Positions 1 through 8,382 are shown, counted from the stretch's first letter. The stretch: DNA of 9,576 nt from Clostridia bacterium (GCA_017504065.1 JAFVRU010000034.1:1-9576); one strand, 5' to 3'. The notes: generated by a model from the letters alone, not told the origin. Translations and numbers: made by a program.

Positions 1-904
1 GGTTGATCGCCGTACAATTCTCCACGTCCAAACTTCCTTGATGGGTGAACGATTCGGTGATCTTGTTTTGACAATCGGGATCGGTAAACGCTTCGCTGAA
101 CGTAAATCCGTCCAATTTCGGGAAAGTATACGGATCGCCGTTTTCATAGGAGTAGGTATGCGACATTGCGCCGTTGTTCCAATTCGGAACCCAAATCGTA
201 TCCTTATCGTGCGTTTTCGAGCCTTCCGCATTCGTCGTTTTATAGTTGAACTCCGTCGCTGTACCATACTCCGTCCACACGCCGTCTACTTGGTAGTAGT
301 ATGTAAACTCGTAATAAGGAACCCAACCCGCATACAGCGTAAGCGTTTTCAGTTCTTCATCCGCGACGTTGTACTCAATTCGATCGTTTTCAAAATCCCA
401 ATAATCGGAGTAGGTATACGCAGGCGTAGCCGCCGTTTTTTCATCGTCCACGTAAACGTACGACACATACCCGTCGATGTCTTCTACGCGTTTTAATTCT
501 TTTCCGCTATCGTCAACGGGAACGCCGCCTTCTTCTTCAGGCGTACCGTCTTTCGTCTTTACCGTACGGTTTGCATACCAACCGGCAAAGAAATGATCTT
601 CTTTTACTACCGAAATCGCATCTGTACCGCTGGACGGACGGCGTTTATCCGTCGGTTCAAGCAACTTGATCCGAACGTTGCCTTGGCTGTCCGCTTGATA
701 ATCGGCAGGATTGAACATATCCACAACCGTAGTTCCTACGTTGCCGATCATCTCACCGCCGCTGGGATTATACGTTACCATGATCCGATAACCTTGATCT
801 TGTAAATCTTCCAGCGGGGTAGTTTCTTCTTTACATGCAGCCAAGCCCAACGTCAATACTGTCGCGCAGCCAAGCCCTAATAAAATTTTGCTTTTCTTTT
901 TCAT
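1..904 (-). CDS. Partial lipoprotein with Listeria-Bacteroides (InlB B-repeat-like) domains
   Basis: The first 301 residues of a protein whose reading frame stays open to the window edge. The N-terminus MKKKSKILLGLGC is a lipoprotein signal peptide: basic n-region, hydrophobic core, and the lipobox LAAC at residues 21-24, so Cys24 is the predicted lipidation site. The mature part begins with an acidic linker (KEETTPLEDL). From about residue 40 it reads like the InlB B-repeat/Flg_new family: VTYNPSGG (43-50), FFAGWYANRT (105-114), then YWDFEND...LTLYAGW (168-194), the characteristic end of such a repeat. A second unit may start at FPKLDGFTFS (261-270). In this unit the usual repeat is stretched by an acidic insertion (about 115-167). 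Family members are surface-exposed adhesive or structural modules in Bacillota and Bacteroidota; no catalytic function is expected. ATG at 904 was chosen because an AGGG ribosome binding site lies 5 nt upstream and the other ATG (909) meets a stop two codons later. The gene starts 28 bp after the protease stop and is probably in the same transcript. What it binds cannot be told. Confidence 0.88.
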   Translation of the reverse strand, partial: MKKKSKILLGLGCATVLTLGLAACKEETTPLEDLQDQGYRIMVTYNPSGGEMIGNVGTTVVDMFNPADYQADSQGNVRIKLLEPTDKRRPSSGTDAISVVKEDHFFAGWYANRTVKTKDGTPEEEGGVPVDDSGKELKRVEDIDGYVSYVYVDDEKTAATPAYTYSDYWDFENDRIEYNVADEELKTLTLYAGWVPYYEFTYYYQVDGVWTEYGTATEFNYKTTNAEGSKTHDKDTIWVPNWNNGAMSHTYSYENGDPYTFPKLDGFTFSEAFTDPDCQNKITESFTHQGSLDVENCTAIN

Positions 905-909
905 AACAT

Positions 910-913
910 CCCT
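910..913 (-). promoter_or_regulatory. Ribosome binding site of the lipoprotein gene
   Basis: The minus strand reads AGGG followed by a 5-nt spacer to the ATG. It supports the ATG at 904 as start, rather than the ATG at 909 that overlaps it and leads straight into a stop codon. The spacing is at the short end of the useful range. Confidence 0.6.
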
Positions 914-920
914 ACAATCG

Positions 921-935
921 TAAGCGTTACGCTTA
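921..935. repeat. Perfect 7-bp inverted repeat overlapping the protease stop codon
   Basis: The sequence TAAGCGT-T-ACGCTTA is a perfect inverted repeat with a single central base. It covers the protease TAA stop and ends 16 bp before the lipoprotein ATG. In RNA a realistic hairpin would be AAGCG/CGCTT with a three-base loop. No T-run follows, so it is not a standard rho-independent terminator. It could be a small operator, an mRNA-processing or stability element, or chance. Confidence 0.5.
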
Positions 936-3900
936 ATTATTTTCGTTATTGTTATTGTTTTCGCTTTCGTTGTGTTCTTCGTTTACAGTTTCCAAACCCG
1001 CACCGTTCGCCGTTCTCTTTCTACGGAGCTCGGTGATGAGTACGTACGAAACCGATCCTGCAATCGCCACGAACGCAATAATGATCGAAACGTAATTCTT
1101 CTTCATGAACCGTACGAACGCGTTCGGTTTCTTTTCCGTTTCTTCTACGATCGGAGTATCCGAGTTTTCGTTCCGTTTCTTCAAGAACTCAATCGTTGTT
1201 TCCGCTTCTTCCAATTTACCGTAGTTGCTTACCAACGCTTTTTGTTCCAAAGACGGGATTGCGTCATACGCCGCGCGCGCCGCCGCCACGATCGCTTCGT
1301 GATCCAACGAGATTTCCGTAGGCAGAGCCGCGATCATCGCAATAACTCTTACCGTATCTTCCGTCGCCGCATTCACGCCCTTTACCGTCGTACCGAAGTA
1401 CTGCGACAAAATGAACGTATCATAGCTTTGTCCGTTTGCAGGGCATACCATTACGAGATTTCCCGGAATATGTCCGATATTGCCCACGAAGTTTGCGCCG
1501 AAGAAATAGATGCTGTCCGACGTGCCCGTATTCCACATGTGGTACTTGGTGATCCCAAGCCCTTGCGTCGTACCCGTGTACGTAGGCATCGGCAAATTGC
1601 TTTCTTGCGCGTATACTCGGTCGTATTCTTCTTCTAAAATCGGAGCGTTATAGCTCGTGAATACGACTACGGACAATGCCGCGCAGTCATAGAACGCCTT
1701 ATCGCCCAACGCTTTCAGAGTCGAAGGCAGCGTTACGTTGACCACCGCCGAGCCCGCAAACGCTTTCGCGCTGATACGGACCGTACCTTCTTCAATCACG
1801 AAGTCGGTATCCGCTTTCAACATCGGATAGGAAATCAATTCCATACCGTTCGGAATCACTTGATACAAGACGCCGTCAATGACTTTCACCGTTGCGCTGA
1901 TCTCATACGTTTCTTCCAAGATTACGTCCACTACTGCATTATTGAACAGAATTTCTTTATCTCTACCGAACGTTTCGATCGAGCAAGCATAGAACGGGTT
2001 TTCACCCAACGTTACCAACGCGTCGCCGAACGTTACTTCGGTAACGGCAGATTCTGCAAACGCGTAATCCCCGATGGAAGTTGCTTTTGTCAACGTCAAC
2101 TCCGTCAACGCCGAGCTTTGGAACGCATACGCGCCGATCACGGTCGCCGTATCCAAGCCTTTCACGGTCGCCAACGCGTAGTTGTTCATGAACGCGCCTT
2201 CCGCCAACGTTGCGCCGTCTTTGAGCGTAACTTCCGTCAAATTCGCACCCGCAAACGCATATTTACCAATCTCGCCGACGTCGGAAAGATCAACTTCCGT
2301 CAACGCCGTACCATAGAATGCATAATCGTCTACTTTCGTGATTTGTTCAGGCAAGTTCAGCGTATTTAACGCGCGGCAATTCCCGAACGCCGAATCGGCA
2401 ATTTCTTGCAAATTCGCGCCGAATACGATACTCGTCAACGCGTCGTTATTCATGAACGCGCCTTGGTCTACTTTCGTAGCCGCCGTAAGGTTCACGCTCG
2501 TCAAAGCGGGAGCAAGGCTCGAATATTCGTAATTGACAATGTACAATTCGCCGTTGACATACTTGTACTCAAACGCGAACATCGGAATACCGTCTTCATA
2601 GCGGAACGCTTGCATTCTTGCGCCCGAGAACGCTTGTTTGCCGATCGTCTTGACTTGAGACAAATCGATGTTGACAAGCCCTGCGTTGTTAAAGAACGCG
2701 CCGTCGCCGATAATTGCGCCGCTACCAAGCGTTACATTTGCAAGTTTCGCATTCCCCGAGAACGCATAGTTTCCGATCGTTACGTTATCCCCGATCGTCA
2801 ACGCCTGCAACGTGGAGTATACGCCGAGTTGATAGTTATAATAGTAATAGTCGTAAGATTCAACAACTTGGTTGTTGTCGTCGTAAACCGTATATGTCTT
2901 ATGCGTGTAATACGGGTCAGCAATGTCATATTTATTTTCTGTGCTGTACGGATCAAACGAATAATCCGCCATCGGGCAATAGAACGCGCCTTCGCCCAAA
3001 ACGACTCCGTTCCCAATCGTTACCGTATTCAAGAATACGTTATACGCAAACGCGTACACGCCCACGTTCGCATTCTCGGAAATCGCAACGTTCGTCAACT
3101 TCGTATTGAAGAACGCATACTTCCCGATCTCCGTTACTTGGCTCAGGTTCGGAGTTTGCGTAAGCACCGTATTGGCAAACGCGTAGTCCCCGATCTTGGT
3201 TACGCTATTGAGTTGCACTTCGCGCAGTTGCGTACAATCCGCAAACGCGTATTCCGCAACCGTCGTCGCACTGTTCGCGATCACGCGGAAGATCTTGGAG
3301 TTCCCAGCAAACGCGCCTGCGCCGATCGTCTTCGCCGCCGTCGTTACCGTACCCGATACCATAGGCGCTACCGCAACGAGTTCTTCGCCCTTGCAAATCT
3401 GCGTACCGCTTGCTTGCAACGTGAACGTTTGGTTACGGGAATCTAACGTGAAGGTTGCGACGCTCGTACCCGCAAACGCGTATTCGCCGATGACCGCTAC
3501 GTCTTTACCCAACGCAACTTCCGTCAACGCCGCGCAATCCGCAAACGCATACGCGGGAACAACAACCGCGTTGATGTCGAGTCTTTCCAGCTTCGCGCAT
3601 TTTTCGAACACGCCTTTGCCGATCTTAATTTGCGAAGCACGGAAATCCGCGCTCGTCAAATATTCATTGTTATAGAACGCGCCGATCGCAATCGATTGCG
3701 TGGACGCGGGCAACGCTACGAAACCGAGTTTACAGTTCGCAAACGCATAGTTGCTGATTGCAACGAGTTTCCCTTCCACGTCGTTGGGATCGTCTTTATC
3801 GTCTACGAGATCCAACGATTCCAAAGCGCAATCTTTAAACGCTTCTTCGTTGATGAATTTCACGTTTTCGAGATTGATCTTCTTCAAGTTCTTACAGCCA

Positions 3901-6900
3901 AGGAACGCGCCGACGCCGATTCGCGTCAACGTCGAAGGAAGCACCACTTCTTCCAACGCTGTCAATTCCGCAAACGCATATTTTTCAATGGTCGTTACGC
4001 CTTCGGGAATGACGACCTTCTTAATCGTATCTTCCCCGATATACATTTGCTTGATTAAGTAAGGATCTTCGTCGTCGATAACGTCGCCCGCCGCCAAATC
4101 CTTGTCTACGTATTCGTAGTTCGAGAACGCATACGCATAGATCGTCGTAATACCGCGATCGTCGGGAATAACAACTTCTCCGCCGAGCCCTTTATACGAC
4201 ATCAGGTAAATCGCATTTGTCGTGAACGGATCTTTGACCGCAATGGAAATACGCCCCGAATAGTACGTCGTTTTTCCGTTAAACGTAACGTTAACGTTCA
4301 CGATCGTCGTACCTTCCGCTTGCGCTACGATCGTACCGTCTTCGGACACCGTCGCAACTTTGGTGTTCCCGACTTTATAGACCACTTTCGTAGCGTCAGG
4401 GAAATAGGAGTCCAAAACGTACTGAATCGTTACGCTCTCCGACGGGAACATCGATAATTTGTATTCGCCGTCGAATTCGTATTCGCCGTCCGTAAGCCCG
4501 ATTTCCCGTTCTTCGGACGAAGTACTATAATACGCTTTGTTGACCTTATAGCCTGTTATCGTGAACTTATTTACTTCGGGGATCGTATATCCGCCAACGT
4601 ATCCGTCTTCTCCTTCGGCAAGTACTTTCACGGTTACGCTATCGCTGATTTCTACACCGTTTTCGTCATAGCCGATCGCTGTGATCGTCGCTACGCCACT
4701 CTTTTTCGCCAAAATCGTCTTGTTGACGACTTCGACAACGCTGCTATCCGACGAAACGAAATTCAACGTTTCAATCCAGCTTTCCGCAGGGAAAATGTTC
4801 AATACCGTAGAGATATCCAACGTTTCATTGGGGCTCAAACGGATTTCGTCATTCGAGAAATACATCTTCAATACGTTGTCGGGCAAGCGAATTTCATACG
4901 TAGCCGAGTTCATCGCGTAGTCGTAACAAGCGACGATAAAGCTATTCGTCCCTTCGACAATTTCAAACGAACCGTTCGCGCCATACTTCAAGCCTGCCGA
5001 GTTCTTTAACTGCGCTACGTAATCGGTAAGCTCAACGGTTACCTTCGACGTAGAGTTATACGCAGAGTACACGGGAGTAACGTACTTCCCGAACGTATTC
5101 ATATTAAAGAGATATTGGTTTTTCGTTTCGGGGTTGTCATTGATGACGATTTGCCCAATTTGCATACCCATCGCATAGTGGTTATCATAGATATTTACAT
5201 CTGCGAAGAGTTTGGTTTTCTTGGTCGTTCTATCGTATTCCGTACGGTATACAACATCCGTAACGGTGGGAGCTTCAAAGTCGATATACATGGGGAATTG
5301 GAAGACGTTACGCGCATTGTTTTGTTCTTCCTTCGCCGAGTAATCAAGATATGTTTCTACCGTTACCGTATATTTCGTATTGTTCTTTAAGTTATGTTCA
5401 AGCGCGCTGAATTCCACGTCGATCGACGAAGAATACATCGTATTCCCGCCGTTGCTGTACGACTTACGGATATTGTATTCCGTATGCTCGAAAACCGTTT
5501 TCCCCGTGGAGTCTTCCACGATCGTAATATTCGCTTCTTTCGCGTTACGAAGCACGCCCGCCCAGATGGATCGGAGCGAATTGATCGCCGAGTTTTGACC
5601 GTTTTCTTGGTTGGAGATCGCAATATGTTCCTTTTGCGCTGCAATCGGCGTCGCCGCAGGATCTTGTTGGAAATAATACGTACCGAGCGTAGCGATGTAG
5701 TCGCTGTACAAACCGCCGATCGCTCTCGTCGCGTAAGCGTCCGCCATCAGCTTATCGCCTGCGTCCAAGCCCAAATTCAATTCGTCTTTGTTCGTATCGT
5801 AATATTCTTCGTCGAAAATGGGCGCTTGCGTCCAATCGCCGTAGAACGCCAATACAGGCACGTTCAAATTCACCAACGAATCGCTGGTAAGCTTGACAAA
5901 CCCTTCTACGTACATACCGTTAGCAAACGATTTGTTCAAATACGCCTTATCCGCGTCCGACAACGTAATGCGTACGCTGATCTTCGCCGTTGCGCCTGCG
6001 CTAACCGTAACCGCGTTGCCGTTGTACGAGCTGCCGCTACCTTCCACCGCCGTAACCGCCGTGGTCGTACCGCTCAACAAATACCCGTCTTGGGTAACCG
6101 TTTGTTCGCTGTGGCTCGTGTACGTTTCGCTGATGCCTTCGGTGAGCATGATCGAGCTCACGTCGTACGTAACCGCCGACGCGCTAATGTTGTGGAGCGC
6201 AAACGTCATATCGTAAACGCCGCTCTTGGATTTGTCGTCGCCGAGTTCCAGCTTCGTCTTATCCATTTCCGAACCGTCTTTATTAAACGTTGTCAAATAC
6301 GCTTCCGAAGTCGTCGCTTTCAAGATATTGACAAGCCCCGAACCTTGCTTTCTGACAGCGTAAGGCAAGCCGTTCTTGTTGTAGACGATATCCGTGGTGG
6401 ACATCATCAGTTGGTTTACGATCGACGTTACTTGATTGCTCGTCAAATCGTTGCCGAATACGCCGCTATATTTCACGTATTGACGAATCAACGCCGTCGC
6501 GCCCGCTTGGTTGGGAGCAGCCATGGACGTACCCGATTGTTGGTCGTAGTCTTGTCCGGGAATCGCCGAAGTGATTTCCCCACCGTGCGCCGTGATTTCC
6601 GGCTTAATTTGCAAATCGGAAGTAGGACCCCACGACGAGAAGTCGGACATGAACGGACCTGCGACCTGTTTTCTGCTGATACTGATAATCCCCGAACCTA
6701 CCGCCGCGAGCTTTTCACCTGCGTCTTGCGAGATCGAACAAACCGCGCCGACGTCTTGACCGACGGACATGGAAATATCACCCGAAACGTTGTTATAGAT
6801 AATAATACCCGCCGCGCCTTTTTCTTTCAACGCGATATGTACCTTATCTTCGAACGTCGTTTCACCACGTTTTACAAGTACGATTTTCCCCGCATAGAAA

Positions 6901-8375
6901 GACGGGTCTTCGGGATAGTCGGACGAACGCCCGATCCCGGGAATTGCAACGTATTCAAAATCGAAATTTTGTACGTCGTCGCCTTTGGTTTTTAAAACTT
7001 CATCAACGAAATCCTTGGTTTCCGCCGCGGAGTTTGAAGCTTCTTTGAAATAGATAATTTGCCCGTTATAGACCAAATAGGGCGTTTTCACCCCGTCAAC
7101 CGAAGCAACGGACATGGACGCTCCGTACGTAGACGGCGAACCGACCGTACCCGTATCGGGGTTGGACGTCAAGCCCAAGTTCCCGTTCTTTTCCGAACCG
7201 ACAGCCGAGTTGTTCGCATTCCCCGCGGAAACAACGAGCGAAATCCCCGCCGCGCGGATATTGTCGTATACTTCGTTAATTTTTAAATTGTCTTCTTCAC
7301 GCGCGAACCCGCAACCGGAACCGAGCGACATGTTGACAACGTCTACGCCGAGCGTAACACAGTCTTCCAAAGCCGCAATTAGCCAAGAGCTCTTCGCGCC
7401 GTCAGCCGCGTCCGAGAATACTTTCATGAACGCGAGCTGCGCGTTGGGCGCAACACCCGTGATCCGATCGTCTTTCCCTGCGATAATCCCCGAAACGTGC
7501 GTACCATGGTCGGAGTTCGTCGGCAAAACGTCGGTATCCTTATCCGCGTAGTCGTACGCGAACGGAATCTTTCTATTCACGTATACGTCTTCGCCCTTCA
7601 ACCCTGCGGTAAACGTAGCCGCCGAAGTTTGCGAAACTTTTGCGGAAACATTCGAAAGTGTGAACGCTTCCTTCGTCGTTATAAAGTTGTTTACGCTGAA
7701 CGCCGTATGCGTATAGTCCAAACCGCTGTCCAAGACCGCAACGACAACGCCGTCGCCTTGGTATTCCGCGTTCGACGTATCGAAAATACCCGTTTCGTAT
7801 ACGTCAACGTCGTTGGTTACGACTTGTGATTCCGCAGGCAAATACGTTTCCCCAATGATCAGCTCCGCGTCGTTTTGGAACAATTTCCCAACCGTTTTGA
7901 AGTCTTTTGCTTTGATCGTGATTTCAAAACCGCTCAAAACCGTGTCGTATTCTTCGCCCAACGTATAGGAAACGCCCGAAGCCTTCAATTTTTTAACGAG
8001 CGCATTCCGTTGCGTAGCAATCGCTTTCGCGCGCTTTTTCGCGGACTCGGAATTCAAATATTCGCTGGCGGTCTTTTTCGTATCAGACGCGCCGTAAGCG
8101 TCCATCAACGATTCCGTATTCATTTGCACGATTACGGAAATATCCTGCTTTTCGGAAACGGAGTCGGGAAGTTTATACACGACTTCGTCGTTGAAATAGT
8201 CCTGCGTTTTCAAATCGATCTTCGCAGCGTCCGTTTTTTGGATCGCCGACGCGGCGGAAGCTGCGAATACTTCGTCGTCTTTCCCGTCAAAGCTGCTTAC
8301 GCAAAACCCTGCAAGCAAGCTCGCCGCCATTCCAAACGCCAGAGATTTAATTGCAATTTTTCTTACTTTCTTCAT
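933..8375 (-). CDS. Giant cell-envelope S8 subtilisin-like protease with PA domain, BspA-type LRR solenoid and C-terminal membrane anchor
   Basis: A complete 2480-residue serine endopeptidase predicted to act on extracellular protein from the cell surface. Residues 1-40 form a signal peptide (MKKVRK, then a hydrophobic core; cleavage probably near FAAS). About 75-180 resemble an I9-type propeptide. The catalytic domain, about 205-680, has Asp216 (AVLDSGLD), His290 (SDHGTHVSG), oxyanion Asn386 (VVSAGN) and Ser617 (SGTSMAAP), so it should be active. A PA domain is inserted at about 465-570. The SDFSSWGPTSDLQIKPEITA stretch before the serine is typical of the lactocepin/C5a-peptidase group. Fn3-like modules follow at 715-850 and about 905-1030 (LRNAKEANITI), an Ig-like region at 1034-1165, and two Big_2-like domains at 1170-1252 and 1265-1382. 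Residues 1385-2235 carry 28 LRR_5 units. An unrecognised aromatic region (2236-2335) and a helical module (2340-2400, ARAAYDAI) precede a membrane segment at 2428-2448, stop-transfer RRKR and an Asn/Glu-rich tail. There is no sortase motif. The ATG has an AAAGGT ribosome binding site 8 nt upstream. Substrate unknown. Confidence 0.96.
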   Translation of the reverse strand: MKKVRKIAIKSLAFGMAASLLAGFCVSSFDGKDDEVFAASAASAIQKTDAAKIDLKTQDYFNDEVVYKLPDSVSEKQDISVIVQMNTESLMDAYGASDTKKTASEYLNSESAKKRAKAIATQRNALVKKLKASGVSYTLGEEYDTVLSGFEITIKAKDFKTVGKLFQNDAELIIGETYLPAESQVVTNDVDVYETGIFDTSNAEYQGDGVVVAVLDSGLDYTHTAFSVNNFITTKEAFTLSNVSAKVSQTSAATFTAGLKGEDVYVNRKIPFAYDYADKDTDVLPTNSDHGTHVSGIIAGKDDRITGVAPNAQLAFMKVFSDAADGAKSSWLIAALEDCVTLGVDVVNMSLGSGCGFAREEDNLKINEVYDNIRAAGISLVVSAGNANNSAVGSEKNGNLGLTSNPDTGTVGSPSTYGASMSVASVDGVKTPYLVYNGQIIYFKEASNSAAETKDFVDEVLKTKGDDVQNFDFEYVAIPGIGRSSDYPEDPSFYAGKIVLVKRGETTFEDKVHIALKEKGAAGIIIYNNVSGDISMSVGQDVGAVCSISQDAGEKLAAVGSGIISISRKQVAGPFMSDFSSWGPTSDLQIKPEITAHGGEITSAIPGQDYDQQSGTSMAAPNQAGATALIRQYVKYSGVFGNDLTSNQVTSIVNQLMMSTTDIVYNKNGLPYAVRKQGSGLVNILKATTSEAYLTTFNKDGSEMDKTKLELGDDKSKSGVYDMTFALHNISASAVTYDVSSIMLTEGISETYTSHSEQTVTQDGYLLSGTTTAVTAVEGSGSSYNGNAVTVSAGATAKISVRITLSDADKAYLNKSFANGMYVEGFVKLTSDSLVNLNVPVLAFYGDWTQAPIFDEEYYDTNKDELNLGLDAGDKLMADAYATRAIGGLYSDYIATLGTYYFQQDPAATPIAAQKEHIAISNQENGQNSAINSLRSIWAGVLRNAKEANITIVEDSTGKTVFEHTEYNIRKSYSNGGNTMYSSSIDVEFSALEHNLKNNTKYTVTVETYLDYSAKEEQNNARNVFQFPMYIDFEAPTVTDVVYRTEYDRTTKKTKLFADVNIYDNHYAMGMQIGQIVINDNPETKNQYLFNMNTFGKYVTPVYSAYNSTSKVTVELTDYVAQLKNSAGLKYGANGSFEIVEGTNSFIVACYDYAMNSATYEIRLPDNVLKMYFSNDEIRLSPNETLDISTVLNIFPAESWIETLNFVSSDSSVVEVVNKTILAKKSGVATITAIGYDENGVEISDSVTVKVLAEGEDGYVGGYTIPEVNKFTITGYKVNKAYYSTSSEEREIGLTDGEYEFDGEYKLSMFPSESVTIQYVLDSYFPDATKVVYKVGNTKVATVSEDGTIVAQAEGTTIVNVNVTFNGKTTYYSGRISIAVKDPFTTNAIYLMSYKGLGGEVVIPDDRGITTIYAYAFSNYEYVDKDLAAGDVIDDEDPYLIKQMYIGEDTIKKVVIPEGVTTIEKYAFAELTALEEVVLPSTLTRIGVGAFLGCKNLKKINLENVKFINEEAFKDCALESLDLVDDKDDPNDVEGKLVAISNYAFANCKLGFVALPASTQSIAIGAFYNNEYLTSADFRASQIKIGKGVFEKCAKLERLDINAVVVPAYAFADCAALTEVALGKDVAVIGEYAFAGTSVATFTLDSRNQTFTLQASGTQICKGEELVAVAPMVSGTVTTAAKTIGAGAFAGNSKIFRVIANSATTVAEYAFADCTQLREVQLNSVTKIGDYAFANTVLTQTPNLSQVTEIGKYAFFNTKLTNVAISENANVGVYAFAYNVFLNTVTIGNGVVLGEGAFYCPMADYSFDPYSTENKYDIADPYYTHKTYTVYDDNNQVVESYDYYYYNYQLGVYSTLQALTIGDNVTIGNYAFSGNAKLANVTLGSGAIIGDGAFFNNAGLVNIDLSQVKTIGKQAFSGARMQAFRYEDGIPMFAFEYKYVNGELYIVNYEYSSLAPALTSVNLTAATKVDQGAFMNNDALTSIVFGANLQEIADSAFGNCRALNTLNLPEQITKVDDYAFYGTALTEVDLSDVGEIGKYAFAGANLTEVTLKDGATLAEGAFMNNYALATVKGLDTATVIGAYAFQSSALTELTLTKATSIGDYAFAESAVTEVTFGDALVTLGENPFYACSIETFGRDKEILFNNAVVDVILEETYEISATVKVIDGVLYQVIPNGMELISYPMLKADTDFVIEEGTVRISAKAFAGSAVVNVTLPSTLKALGDKAFYDCAALSVVVFTSYNAPILEEEYDRVYAQESNLPMPTYTGTTQGLGITKYHMWNTGTSDSIYFFGANFVGNIGHIPGNLVMVCPANGQSYDTFILSQYFGTTVKGVNAATEDTVRVIAMIAALPTEISLDHEAIVAAARAAYDAIPSLEQKALVSNYGKLEEAETTIEFLKKRNENSDTPIVEETEKKPNAFVRFMKKNYVSIIIAFVAIAGSVSYVLITELRRKRTANGAGLETVNEEHNESENNNNNENN
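936..965 (-). repeat. Asn-rich low-complexity codon run at the protease C-terminus
   Basis: The last ten codons encode SENNNNNENN and form an AAT/AAC trinucleotide-like run just before the TAA stop. It follows the predicted membrane segment and RRKR stop-transfer sequence, so it would be the cytoplasmic end of the protein. The run could change length by replication slippage without altering the domains; no function can be assigned. Confidence 0.7.
1671..4223 (-). repeat. 28-unit LRR_5 (BspA/TpLRR-type) solenoid within the protease
   Basis: Residues about 1385-2235 of the protease repeat the pattern 'I-G-x-Y-A-F ... L-x-x-V-x-L-...', the LRR_5 signature. The conserved Phe falls at residues 1417, 1468, 1491, 1513, 1545, 1567, 1590, 1611, 1634, 1689, 1711, 1733, 1755, 1776, 1798, 1872, 1894, 1916, 1974, 1997, 2020, 2041, 2062, 2085, 2106, 2128, 2206 and 2228. 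Spacing is 21-23 residues inside a block. Longer gaps (51, 32, 55, 74, 58 and 78) split the array into seven blocks. At the DNA level the repeats show as recurrent plus-strand 'aaacgc'/'gaacgc' words. Repeats of this family mediate protein binding or adhesion; here they probably form a curved recognition surface beside the enzyme. Confidence 0.93.
6525..7763 (-). other. S8 catalytic core with inserted PA domain (Asp216 to Ser617 region of the protease)
   Basis: This part of the gene encodes the protease core from about residue 205 to the catalytic serine. Codons for the catalytic residues lie at 7728-7730 (Asp216), 7506-7508 (His290) and 6525-6527 (Ser617). The oxyanion-hole Asn386 is in VVSAGN. 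The PA domain insertion lies at about 6666-6983 and contains YAGKIVLVKRGETTFEDKV followed by GAAGIIIYNN, both typical PA motifs. In lactocepin and C5a peptidase the PA insertion influences substrate access. After the serine the usual PHVAG reads PNQAG here. Confidence 0.9.
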
Positions 8376-8382
8376 TATGCTT

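Noticed and set aside
38..496. Open frame of 152 codons on the plus strand near the left edge
   Set aside because: It overlaps the lipoprotein gene in antisense; the minus-strand frame has a clear signal peptide, lipobox and InlB-like motifs, and is open without a stop across the same region.
2406..3446. Open frame of 346 codons on the plus strand
   Set aside because: It is antisense to the LRR array and its apparent periodicity and Arg-rich translation mirror the LRR repeat on the other strand. No ribosome binding site or domain supports it.
1671..4223. CRISPR-like or satellite repeat in the periodic 'aaacgc' region
   Set aside because: The periodicity of about 63-69 bp is in frame and follows the protein LRR unit; the repeats are divergent at the DNA level and lack constant direct repeats with unique spacers.
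5394..6995. Long open frame of 533 codons on the plus strand
   Set aside because: It lies wholly antisense to the protease catalytic and Fn3-like region, whose motifs are unmistakable. Its translation is Arg/Val/Phe-rich without any recognisable domain. The codon bias of the minus-strand gene simply leaves few stops in that frame.
8294..8345. Protease N-terminus as a lipoprotein signal (Cys25)
   Set aside because: The residues before Cys25 are LLAGF, so the position next to Cys is Phe, which does not fit a lipobox. A normal signal peptide with cleavage near residue 39-40 is more likely.
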